A stretch of 64,000 nt of DNA from Algoriphagus marincola DSM 16067 (GTDB taxonomy: Bacteria > Bacteroidota > Bacteroidia > Cytophagales > Cyclobacteriaceae), in NCBI RefSeq assembly GCF_000429405.1, contig NZ_AUBU01000003.1:186001-250000 (forward strand). Direction: 5' to 3'. Numbering within the stretch: the first letter of the stretch is position 1; every line of letters starts with the position of its first letter. This document shows positions 44,345-53,100 of this stretch, one piece after another. The position numbers and the translations under genes are program-made. The notes under the pieces were generated by a model, which was not told the DNA's origin, ran no database searches, and saw only the letters and a program-made list of their open reading frames with translations.

Positions 44345-46819
44345 TTAGTCTTCATCCTCTATTGTTTCTGGTTCATATTCCTCGCAGAATGTAGCGAATT
44401 TTTGTTCTGTTTCTCTGTCCCACATAATCAATCGTTCACTGTTCAAGAGTCCAAGTATTTTTTTGTAAACATTTTGAGTCTTGTCGGTTATTGCAACTAT
44501 TAAAATACAGGATGTCCGTGTAACTATAGTATATGCAAACTCAAATACCTCTTTTTCAAATTCTAAAGGAATTCTTGTCGACCACAATACGCATTCTTTT
44601 TCAAGTCCTTTTAAACTTAAAATTGTATCTGTTTCGGCAATCAACCCTTTCTTTACAATTTCTCTTTGCAATTCAACATCCTTTTCAAGTATTGTAACTC
44701 TCTCAAGGTCGTAAATTTTATAATGCTTAAAGACTTCTTTAACTTTTTCTGCCACTTCAATGTAAGTTTCACCGTAGACTACTATTGGTCTTGAACCTGG
44801 CGGAGAACCTTTGTATGGAGTTATATCTGTTACTCCTTCATCATTTCCAAATCTTTCAACTATCGCTGTAGAAAGCTGTTTAATGCACTCACTAATTCTT
44901 ACAGGCAATCGATAAGAACCATCTAATCTATAGAATTGTCTTCGGGTCATTCTCTCGTCTCTCGGAATTCTTGCGGCAGTTCCCAAGTGAATTGATTGAG
45001 CCAAATCACCTGCGATTGTGAAATTGTTAGGGTCTTTAATCATTGAGTAGAAAATTTCAAAATCTGCTTCCGTACAGTCTTGAAACTCGTCAACTAATAT
45101 GTAGTCATAATTTGGCTTAACTTCTCCTGACTTTAATTTTGAATATAAATATTGTCTCCTAAGGGTAAAGCTTTGAATGCCTTCATTATGCATCCTTTGA
45201 GCATATTCAGTTAAACACTTCCAAGCAAGTTTTCTTCTCTCACTATTTTTTTGCAATGAAGGGTTATTACCACGCCCTTTTCTAGTAAGATTCAAATATG
45301 TTTCTTCTCCTTTCGTTATTCCGACTTGCAATCCATAAATTACTCTGTGATATTCCTCAAATAGAAAATCAGGATTCAGAATATTATCAAATCGGTCGTT
45401 GTTTATTTTTTCCTCTCGTTTTACTTTTTCGATAATTTCTCTTAGCAAAGAAAAGTGTTGTTCGTGGTTTACAAGCCCCCTATATCTTACACCACCGAGT
45501 AATTTTGGTAGCATATCAAAGTGCAAAAGACGAATATTCGTGTGTGAAGAATTTTTAAAAGTAAAGTGACTTGATTTATCGTTAAAACCGTGGAAATTTG
45601 TATCGTACCTAATTGAATATTTTGTTGGGTCGAGTAAATCCTTAAGCCATTCTGCCAATTTTCCAATCAGTCCTTTGTTGAAAGTAGTTACAAGTATTTT
45701 TAGGTCAGGAGAATAATTTGATTCCTCGACAATGTTTTTTATTTTTTCAGTTATAACGATACTTTTACCACAACCCGCTGGTCCCACAATAATTGAAGGG
45801 GTTTCAGTATTCTTTGCCGCTCTTTTTTGCTTCTCGTTAAGGGTTACTTCTCTGCGGACTGTTATTGGTGGGTTGTAAATATCCAATGACCCTATAGACT
45901 TGGTACCAAATGTAAAAGTGATTTCTGATTGAGGTTTCTTTAAAACTAAGCCCGAATGACTTCTGTCTGTCCAAGAAGAACCTCTTTGTAGTTCTGAAAT
46001 ATTAAGGTTTGTGCCTAAAGCTGTTCTTATTTTATTTATGTGGGTAAGTGGCTGATTAAAAATAAGGTTTGATTCTAGGACATTAAAAGTGTCATATCCT
46101 TGTTGTTTAAACTCCCTTTCAAGTTCTTTTAAGAATTGGACTTTTTCAGGTTGGCTTGAAGTTAACAGTAAAACTGTATTTGGTTTGTATTTGTTAACCA
46201 AGGACTTAAAGTCATTTGCTATTTCAGCTTTATTATCGGAAGCATCAAATAAATAACTCGCTGCTAAAATTGGATTCGAAGTTTTTAAATCTCTTTCATT
46301 ATTCCAAGAGTTCACTTCATATTCTACAATGAAGTTATTGTCAATCTCAGGGTAAACCTTAAGAAACTCTTTCCATAAATACTCTTTGTTGTAGTTGAGC
46401 ATAAATGGACTTGTATCTATATTGATAACTGTAATTCTTGGCGGATTTTTACCCAATCTTTTAAGACCTGCATAAATTAATCCTAAACCCCATTGAATTG
46501 CACCTGCCCCTGCACCTAAGTCAAAAACTTCAATATGCTGTCCTTGGTGTTCAAGTACTTTGTCTAAAAAAAAGGAAAGAAATGTATTGATTCTTCGTGG
46601 GTGATACCAAAGAGAATAGGCAAAGGCGGTGTTTGGTCGGTCGTAACACAAATCCTTTCCACGAATCAAATTGTAACTTTCTATATGGCATTTTTTTAAA
46701 TCATACTGAAAATTTGGTTCATTTTTATGCTCGTTATAATATTTGATTCCGGCACTTGCAATTGCTTTATCAATATTTTGTTGTTCTGATTTTAACCAAT
46801 CTGTAAGTTGATTTTTCAT
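44345..46819 (-). CDS. Methyltransferase-UvrD-like helicase fusion
   Basis: 824 aa. The N-terminal third is a Rossmann SAM-dependent methyltransferase-like domain with motif I VFDLGAGAGA (98-107) and a ribose-binding acid in TVINIDTSPFML (about 130-141). RPNTAFAYSLWYHPRRINTF before it resembles Rsm22-type methyltransferases. From about residue 325 an SF1 UvrD/Rep-like helicase follows: Walker A GPAGCGKS (346-353), LVDEFQD (575-581), GDLAQSI (604-610), SYRLP (635-639) and the late KGLE (737-740) and YTIVTRT (763-769). It follows the radical SAM gene by 6 bp in the same cassette. I know no described family with this fusion; a nucleic-acid modification and defence role is inferred. Confidence 0.8.
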   Translation of the reverse strand: MKNQLTDWLKSEQQNIDKAIASAGIKYYNEHKNEPNFQYDLKKCHIESYNLIRGKDLCYDRPNTAFAYSLWYHPRRINTFLSFFLDKVLEHQGQHIEVFDLGAGAGAIQWGLGLIYAGLKRLGKNPPRITVINIDTSPFMLNYNKEYLWKEFLKVYPEIDNNFIVEYEVNSWNNERDLKTSNPILAASYLFDASDNKAEIANDFKSLVNKYKPNTVLLLTSSQPEKVQFLKELEREFKQQGYDTFNVLESNLIFNQPLTHINKIRTALGTNLNISELQRGSSWTDRSHSGLVLKKPQSEITFTFGTKSIGSLDIYNPPITVRREVTLNEKQKRAAKNTETPSIIVGPAGCGKSIVITEKIKNIVEESNYSPDLKILVTTFNKGLIGKLAEWLKDLLDPTKYSIRYDTNFHGFNDKSSHFTFKNSSHTNIRLLHFDMLPKLLGGVRYRGLVNHEQHFSLLREIIEKVKREEKINNDRFDNILNPDFLFEEYHRVIYGLQVGITKGEETYLNLTRKGRGNNPSLQKNSERRKLAWKCLTEYAQRMHNEGIQSFTLRRQYLYSKLKSGEVKPNYDYILVDEFQDCTEADFEIFYSMIKDPNNFTIAGDLAQSIHLGTAARIPRDERMTRRQFYRLDGSYRLPVRISECIKQLSTAIVERFGNDEGVTDITPYKGSPPGSRPIVVYGETYIEVAEKVKEVFKHYKIYDLERVTILEKDVELQREIVKKGLIAETDTILSLKGLEKECVLWSTRIPLEFEKEVFEFAYTIVTRTSCILIVAITDKTQNVYKKILGLLNSERLIMWDRETEQKFATFCEEYEPETIEDED

Positions 46820-46825
46820 ATGCGA

Positions 46826-47689
46826 TTAAATTGGTGCAAATCCTTGTTTTCCTTCGCCTAGCCAAGGAAGTTTTTTTCTAAATATTTCTACAACTTCAGT
46901 GTATTTTGAATCATCCCAATTCATTTTTTTCATTTGCTCAAATGCAATTTCCCTTGTACTTGCAACAAACTTTCCTTTGTCTGGGTGAAATGGCTGTACA
47001 ATGAATTTTTGGACGCCTGTGCTTAACAATTCATCTGTGAATTTTTCAGCGTTTTGAATCGGTAAAAGAGGTGTCATAGTTATACAAGTTTGAATGCCTG
47101 CATCAGTAACATCTTTTATAGCCTTAAGCCTTGATTTATTAGAAGGACAAAGTGGCTCAAATGCTTTTCTCACGTCTTCACTATCAGTGGTTACGGTCAT
47201 ATTTACTTGTGCTACCTCAAACTGTTTAAGCAAGTCAATATCTCTTGTAACAAATGGGCTTCTTGTCTGAATGACTAGTCTAGGTTTGTGATATGTCAAA
47301 AGCTCTTTTAATATGCTTCTAGTAAGTTCTAGTTGTTTTTCTATTGGTTGATATGGGTCTGTTACACTACTAATGTAAATGGTCTTATTTAGAAGGGGCT
47401 TCTTTCGCCATTTAATTAAAAGTTGCAAGGCATTCTCTTTTACTTTCAACCAATTTCCCCAATTATCCTTTTCATCATTCGACCGTGCAAAAAATGCAGC
47501 ATAGCAGTAGTTACATCCAAAAGAACAACCTGAATATGGGTTTAATGTATAGTCATATGCCCCCATAAATCCTTTCGCCTCTGTCAAAATACTTGCAGAT
47601 TTTATGTACTGTATATCCGTCTGACCGATTTTTTCTTTTCGGTTTTTTGATTGCTCGTCTTCTATATTGCTAAATAAATCCAATGTCAT
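46826..47689 (-). CDS. Radical SAM protein, cassette partner of the helicase fusion
   Basis: 287 aa from the ATG at 47689. A longer frame to 47761 reads through the inverted repeat in the cassette leader and is rejected. The iron-sulfur motif C-x3-C-x2-C is C55, C59 and C62 in YSGCSFGCNYCYA. Later ITMTPLLPI and TIYISSVTDPYQPIEK are typical of PA0069/Rv2578c-like, spore-photoproduct-lyase-related radical SAM proteins. It should generate a 5'-deoxyadenosyl radical. The target is unknown, but its neighbour suggests nucleic acid. It is the first gene of array 1. Confidence 0.85.
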   Translation of the reverse strand: MTLDLFSNIEDEQSKNRKEKIGQTDIQYIKSASILTEAKGFMGAYDYTLNPYSGCSFGCNYCYAAFFARSNDEKDNWGNWLKVKENALQLLIKWRKKPLLNKTIYISSVTDPYQPIEKQLELTRSILKELLTYHKPRLVIQTRSPFVTRDIDLLKQFEVAQVNMTVTTDSEDVRKAFEPLCPSNKSRLKAIKDVTDAGIQTCITMTPLLPIQNAEKFTDELLSTGVQKFIVQPFHPDKGKFVASTREIAFEQMKKMNWDDSKYTEVVEIFRKKLPWLGEGKQGFAPI

Positions 47690-47696
47690 TTTTTTA

Positions 47697-47784
47697 GAGC
47701 GTTGGCAAAAATTCAGGCTCTTTTGCTTGCGAAGCGGTCGCCCGTGTATTGGGGCAAGCAAATGTGCCTGAATGTGCGGTTGGC
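47697..47784. repeat. Inverted repeat in the leader of cassette A
   Basis: GCAAGCAAA-G-GCCTGAAT arms (47701-47731 and 47754-47784) pair with a few mismatches around a 22-bp loop. GTTGGCA occurs as a direct repeat at both outer ends. The left 30 bp (47697-47726) is nearly identical to 36548-36577 upstream of hsdM. It sits directly upstream of the radical SAM ATG, so it could form a structured 5' leader or be a remnant attC. Confidence 0.65.
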
Positions 47785-47840
47785 ATTTTATTTCTGTCGT
47801 TCATTTTGTTCAATGTCGTTGTCTTTTTTACACTGAGCGA

Positions 47841-47876
47841 TAACTAGTAAACACCCTCAATGATATGTAACTTTTT
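47841..47876 (-). repeat. Candidate attI-like site 1
   Basis: TAACTAGTAAACACCCTCAA and the following 16 bp match 40916-40951 at about 31 of 36 positions. On the minus strand the block ends ACTAG, and cassette A begins TTATCGCT directly after it. Confidence 0.65.
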
Positions 47877-47912
47877 ATCAGTTTATCCCAGGGTCTCAAC
47901 TCTAAAAATCTA

Positions 47913-48393
47913 CCTTCTTCCCCTTCCCTCTTCCCTCTTCCCAAAGAAAAGCATTTCAAACTAAGAATCTATACCATAAACAGAGTATTTTTTGATTTTT
48001 TGGGACAAGAATTGGGAAAATTTGGAAGGAATGTGGGTTTGCGGAACCTATGGTTAATCGGATTTAGACCATTAGCTATTTTTTCTATCTGAGTTTAAGT
48101 GGGAAGTTGGAAGTTGGGAGCTGGAAGAAGGAAGATGGAAGAAGGAAGTCAATTATAGCTTGATTTTAGGTTGGGTGGTTCTATTTCTTTGATTGATCCT
48201 TGGGTGGGGAGAGGAAAGGGGGAATGGAAGAGCGTGGATATGTCTAAAGGCTTTACTAGATATCGGTAGTGCCGGTTGGAAGCTGGAAGCTGGCAGCTGG
48301 AAGAAGGAAGTCGATTATGGATTGATTTTAGGCTGGGTGGTTCTATTTCTTTGATTGATCCTTGGGTGGGGAGAGGTAAGGGGAGGGAAAAAA
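47913..48393. repeat. 7-bp tracts and a 162-bp-period duplication
   Basis: A pyrimidine-rich inverted copy of the GGAAG tract lies at 47913-47943 and direct copies at 48099-48149 and 48274-48312. Between and after them, about 78 bp (48141-48218, starting GAAGGAAGTC) is repeated at 48303-48380 with a few changes, a spacing of 162 bp. The unit also contains GTTCTATTTCTTTGATTGAT. Non-coding; ORFs here are by-products. Confidence 0.75.
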
Positions 48394-49073
48394 GATGACG
48401 ACTTGTGAGATTGCCTTCCCTCAATGAGGCGGGCAGTCTCACGGAAAAAAATACGACCTGTGAGATTGCTTCGGGCTTTAAAAGAAATTGGAAGGCTTGA
48501 GGTCTTCAGGTGTTTGCCCTCGCAATGACGCGGCTACCGTCACTGCGAGTGAAACGAAGCCTGCCCTCCGGGAGGCGGGCAGTCTCATTAAAAAGAAAAC
48601 GACCTATGAGATTGCCTGCTCTCCGGGAAACGGGCCTGCCCTCCGATAGGTGGGCCTGCCCTCCGGTAGGCGGGCCTGCCCTCCGGGAGGCGGGCTTCGG
48701 GCTCTAAAAGGAATAGGAAGGCTTGAGGTCTTCAGGTGTTTGCCCTCGCAATGACGTCTGGACCGTCACTGCGAGGAGGAACGACGAAGCAGTCTCAAGG
48801 AAAGTTAGGAGAAGTATGAGATTGCCTGCCCTACGGGAGGCGGGCAGTCTCAAGAAAAAGAAGACAACTTGGGAGATTGCTTCGGGCTCTAAAAGAATTA
48901 GGAAGGCTTGAGGTCTTTAGGTTTTTGCCCTCGCAATGACGAGGGGACCGTCACTGCGAGTGAAGCGAAGCCTGCCCTCCGGGAGGCGGGCCTGCCCTCC
49001 GGAAGGAGGGCTTCGGGTATTGGAGGAAGCAGAATAGCTTGTAGATTTTTCGTGTTTGCCCTCGCAATGACGG
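48394..49073. repeat. Four composite palindromic elements in tandem
   Basis: Units at about 48394-48531, 48536-48756, 48762-48943 and 48946-49073. Most open with CCGTCACTGCGAG and close with CTCGCAATGACG, near inverse copies of each other. Inside are AGTCTCA/TGAGATTG blocks and 20-bp CCTGCCCTCCGGGAGGCGGG modules, four of them in exact tandem at 48615-48694. Related to the element at 18063. This resembles widespread GTCATTGCGAG-type bacterial palindromes. Confidence 0.8.
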
Positions 49074-49074
49074 A

Positions 49075-50124
49075 CTAAAACCTCCACCCTACTCTCAAAT
49101 CCATATTCTCAGCTACATGCCCGTGGGCTTTCATGCCTACGCCTAACCGGAAATTCCTTCCCAGTTGGTAGCTCAAGGTGTATCGCTGGTAGAAATTCCG
49201 ATCGGCTTGATAGGTATCCGGCTTCGACGCATACCAGGCAAAGCGCTGCTGGAAATCAAAGCGCCCAAACAAAAAATGATTGGCAATAAAGGGTGCGGGC
49301 ATCAGGGATTTCAGGCGGCTTTCCTTCACTGCCAAGGAAAAATCCTTGTTGAGGTCCAAGCCTGCACCTAAGCCCCATACACTCGCCAGTTTCCGATAAA
49401 CTCCCGCCCCAATCGTAAAATTGGGGGATCTCCCTCCTTGACCATTCGATCGGGAGTTGATTCCCAAATCCAGGTAGAATTGAAATTCCTTCGGGATTTC
49501 GGGTTTGTCATAGTCCGGCAAGCTTTCCTTTTTTAGAAAGTAGGTTCCTCCCAGGGCAAACAGGGGGTAATTCATCCCCCGGTTCGGTTGGCGCTGTCCC
49601 CCATTGGAAATATGGTTGTAATTGAAGGAGGCGGTCAAGTCAAACTGGGAACTCAGGCTGTAAGAAATGACAGGACGAACATAGAGCAAAAAGCTTAAAG
49701 GGGCGGAAAAGAAGGTGTTTCTGGGATTTTCTACAGGATCATAGACCCTCGTCAGGTAGCTGGCACCTATGCCCATATCCAAGGCTAGTTCCAGTTTGTT
49801 TTTTCTCCATAAAATCGGCTGAAAGCTTCCATAGAAAGTCCAAGCCTGACCCAATTCCTCGGGATTCTGAAAATCCTGCACCTGCAATCCCAAACCCAAA
49901 TAATGAAAACAGTTGCAAGCCTCCCAGTTTTCACGCTTGGATTTCAAAACTTGATAGCGAAAACTTAGGCCTATGGGATTGGACTGGGAAATGGGAATCA
50001 GTTCTTCATTGTGGGGAATAATCCAGCCAGTCTGAGCAGAAAAATCCAAGGCTTTCCGCGCACTTTGCCCAAAAGTCGAGGTACACAGGATTCCAAAAAA
50101 AAGAAAAGGCAAAAGTGATTTCAT
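49075..50124 (-). CDS. PagL/acyloxyacyl hydrolase-like lipid A deacylase
   Basis: 349 aa. A signal peptide ends near TFG-Q (residue 20). The body reads as outer-membrane beta strands. NHISNGGQRQPNRG (H171, S173, N181) matches the catalytic region of PagL 3-O-deacylases (the HxSN ... PN pattern). It would remove an acyl chain from lipid A at the outer membrane; the protein is about twice PagL length, so an extra barrel region is present. Its stop lies only 2 bp from the repeat zone. Confidence 0.75.
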   Translation of the reverse strand: MKSLLPFLFFGILCTSTFGQSARKALDFSAQTGWIIPHNEELIPISQSNPIGLSFRYQVLKSKRENWEACNCFHYLGLGLQVQDFQNPEELGQAWTFYGSFQPILWRKNKLELALDMGIGASYLTRVYDPVENPRNTFFSAPLSFLLYVRPVISYSLSSQFDLTASFNYNHISNGGQRQPNRGMNYPLFALGGTYFLKKESLPDYDKPEIPKEFQFYLDLGINSRSNGQGGRSPNFTIGAGVYRKLASVWGLGAGLDLNKDFSLAVKESRLKSLMPAPFIANHFLFGRFDFQQRFAWYASKPDTYQADRNFYQRYTLSYQLGRNFRLGVGMKAHGHVAENMDLRVGWRF

Positions 50125-50181
50125 ATTTCAATCGCTTCTGCCTTTTTTAACTGATGGGATGGCTATTGGTTACAAATCCCG

Positions 50182-53100
50182 CTAGTCATTTTTGATAAAT
50201 CGGGCCTGGTAAACGGTCTTTTTCTCACCCAAAACCTGAATCCAATAGACTCCGGCTGCAAGTTGACTGATATCCAAATCAGCGGAACTGTTGGTTGACT
50301 GAATGAGCTGAACCTGCCCTCCTACTTCTTTTCCATCCGTCGCAAATACTTGAAGGGTTGGTTGGCTTTGTCCTATTCCCTCCGGAAATTCCAAACGGAT
50401 TCGGTTAGTAGCCGGATTGGGATAAACCTTGATGACTTTCACCACAAAATCAGGTTTAGCACCCAAGCCTGAAATCGTAAGAGTCACAGATGGAAGCAGG
50501 CTGCTACATCCTGCCGAGCTCGTCAGGGAAACGGCATACTCGCCCATTAGATTGACCTGATAGCTTTGAGCGGTGGCTCCCGCGATAAGTTCCCCGTTTC
50601 GATACCACTGATAGCTAAAGTCTCCCGCCGGGGCAGTTAATAGGTCCCCATCTACCTCGATCTCGCCCGATGGAAGTGGGTTGACGATCACTTCGAGTTC
50701 GTTGGATACAGCGGTACAGGCTCCTTGATAGCGGATTCTTGCCTGATAAATTCCACTTTCGCTTACTTCCAGGGAAGCCGCATTCTCATTCGGTATCACA
50801 GTACCGTTTCTAGTCCAAGAGATCACCTCAAAATCACCTGTGGCATTGAGGCTAAGCGTAGCGCTTTCCCCTTCGCAAAAATCCGAATCCCCACTTAAAG
50901 TCACCGGATCACCCTCCAGTGAAACAATGCTGACTGTGGCATTGGCTTCGCTAACATTTCCCGCGAGATCCTCGGCCCGAACTGTAACAACGATTTCCTT
51001 TCCGATATCCTCACAGCCAAATTGACTTTGACTCAGAGAAATTTCCAGTTCGCTACAATTATCAGTGGCTGAGATGATCAGGTCATCTGCCGAAATCGAT
51101 GCTTCACCTATTCGCAGATCCAACTCAAGTTCCAAATCCCGGACTTCAAGCACCGGTGCGATTTTATCCTCTACCAACACCAAGACCTCAAAGACCCAAT
51201 CTGCAGCACCTTCTCCGATGATAAGCAACTGAACGGTATTTTCTCCCAAATCGGCACAGTCAAATTCAGATTTTGACAGCTCAATACTCAAACCCGAACT
51301 ATCAAATGGCCAGGTTTCAAAGAGGGATTCTAGAGTCAAAGTGGCCGAACCTTGCGCATTCAATTCTAGACTCACCGCTTCCTTTACTGATGGGAAAGGA
51401 ACTTCCTCTACTTCCACTACCAAGGACTCCGAACTGACCAGACAGCCATTTTCTAAGGCCAAGACAGCGGTATATCTTCCCGGACTGTCCACGATAATGG
51501 AATTCCCCTTCTCTCCCGGAAGCTGCTCCAAATCCTTTCTCCACTCCCAGACATCAAAATTCAATTCCTCTCCCAAGCGTAATTCTACAGTTCGCCCTTC
51601 GTAGAGCGGGCCTTGGGCAGTCAAGGAAACCTTGCGGGATTCGAAAAATGTCAGTTGGGCATAAGTGGGATAAATCGAGGTATTTCCAGAAGCATCCGTC
51701 ACGATTACATCCAGGTCAATGGGGTAGTTTGGCCGCTCGGAATCGATATCCGCGCAGGTCACGGATGTTTTGCTCAAACTAACTTGGATCCCTTCCGAGC
51801 CACAATTATCGGTAGGTGGTGAAACGATGAAATCTTCCACATCGAAGGTGAGTTCACCAAGACTTAGATCAAAGTCATATTCAGCTGATTTCCATTCTAA
51901 TACAGGCGGGATTTCATCGATTACTTGAATAAGTATTTCCAACTCTTTTTTCGCACCATTCGGTTTGGACAAGCTGACAAGTACGGTGTTCTCTCCAAGA
52001 TCATTACAAGAGAATTGGCTTTGACTAAGGCTAACCTCAATGTCCTCGGCAATTGGCCATTCCGTAAAAACTTGATCATTAGTCAACTCAGCTTGGCCAT
52101 TTTGGTCCAAGCCTAAGCTTAGAGAGGCTTTGACCTCTGGAAAATCATCCGCTACCTGAGTGACTTCAATGGTTTCGGATTGGACAATACAGCCTGTACT
52201 GAGTAATAATTTTGCAAAGTAAACTCCAGGCTGATCGATCGTTAATGTTTTTCCGGTTTCTCCCTCAATTGGATTGGAAGACTGGAAGAACCAGCCAACT
52301 ACCTCATAATCCAATTCATCACCCAGTATCAGATCTATGCTTTGTCCTGAAACAAGCACTCCTGAGGGCTCAAGACTTACCTTAGTTGATTCTACGCTGT
52401 TTAAAATCTGAACTTTTACTTCCCGGATAAACTGATTGCCTGATGCATCTTCGACGATCAAACGAACCGGGAATTCTCCAAAAAACACTTCCGGATCCTC
52501 AAAGCTGCTACAGGTGATTTCAGGTCCTTCTACCTTGATCGGAATTGTTGAACAATTATCTGAGAAATCCACCGGGTCAAAGTCGGCGATGGAATACTCT
52601 GCTCTTCCAATGCTCGGATCAAACACGACGATAGCGTTTGCTGCATCAAAGTATGGCGCGATGGTATCCAATACGATCAAGCGAGTGGTATCCTTGAAAA
52701 CCTCCCCATCAAACTGACGGGTGGAAGTGACGATCAATTCCTGCTCTCCGATTGCATCACAATTCAACTGAAAGCCTGTAGAATATTCAAAAGAAAATTC
52801 TTCATCAGGCTGCTCAACGAGTACCGCCTCAGGTGATAGAAAGGCCCTTCCTCCTTCATCGAGGAAGAGTTGCACCGAGTCCTTCAATACAGGTTCAAAG
52901 GCTTCAGATTTTAGCAAAACCTTCAGGGAGACTTCATCATTATAAACCCTTCGTTCTACATTCTGAAGGTTATAATTCTGATCCAAAACCGGAAATACAT
53001 AAACCGGTGAAAAGTCGATTTTTGCGAATTCCTGCCCGTTTTCAACCACCCGGTTGATATTCACTTCCAAGTGTCCATAGTGCTTGCCGCCATCGGTGAG

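Larger units (their letters stand above)
41232..47844 (-). mobile_element. Integron-like cassette array 1 (no integrase seen)
   Basis: Read right to left: candidate attI, cassette A (radical SAM plus helicase fusion), attC 6, lipoprotein cassette, attC 5, helical membrane cassette, attC 4, membrane cassette, attC 3, GNAT cassette, degenerate end. Every gene points away from the candidate attI, as in integrons. Cassette starts and terminal cores match as 9/9, 9/9, 7/7, 10/11 and 7/8 bases. No tyrosine recombinase gene is present in the window, so this is an array without its integrase (CALIN-like). Confidence 0.8.

Noticed and set aside
44098-44394. Two short ORFs (85 aa minus, 66 aa plus) in this stretch.
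   Set aside because: They cover attC-like site 6 and the start of the helicase gene; composition and position fit chance frames in a palindrome.
47690-47761. Longer N-terminus for the radical SAM protein.
   Set aside because: The extra 24 residues are read through the inverted repeat and shared leader block; ATG at 47689 gives a normal protein start.
28190-47876. A CRISPR array in the island.
   Set aside because: The repeats differ in length and spacing, and each spacer holds full genes; no short direct repeat with regular spacers is present.
38136-47876. The repeated palindromes as simple REP elements or terminators.
   Set aside because: Ordinary REPs do not show complementarity between the start of each intervening segment and the far palindrome, nor a shared boundary at GTT; terminators would lack the distant matching pair.
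48149-48911. ORFs of 62-97 aa on both strands.
   Set aside because: They translate the duplication and the tandem palindromes; the protein is repetitive and tracks the DNA repeats.
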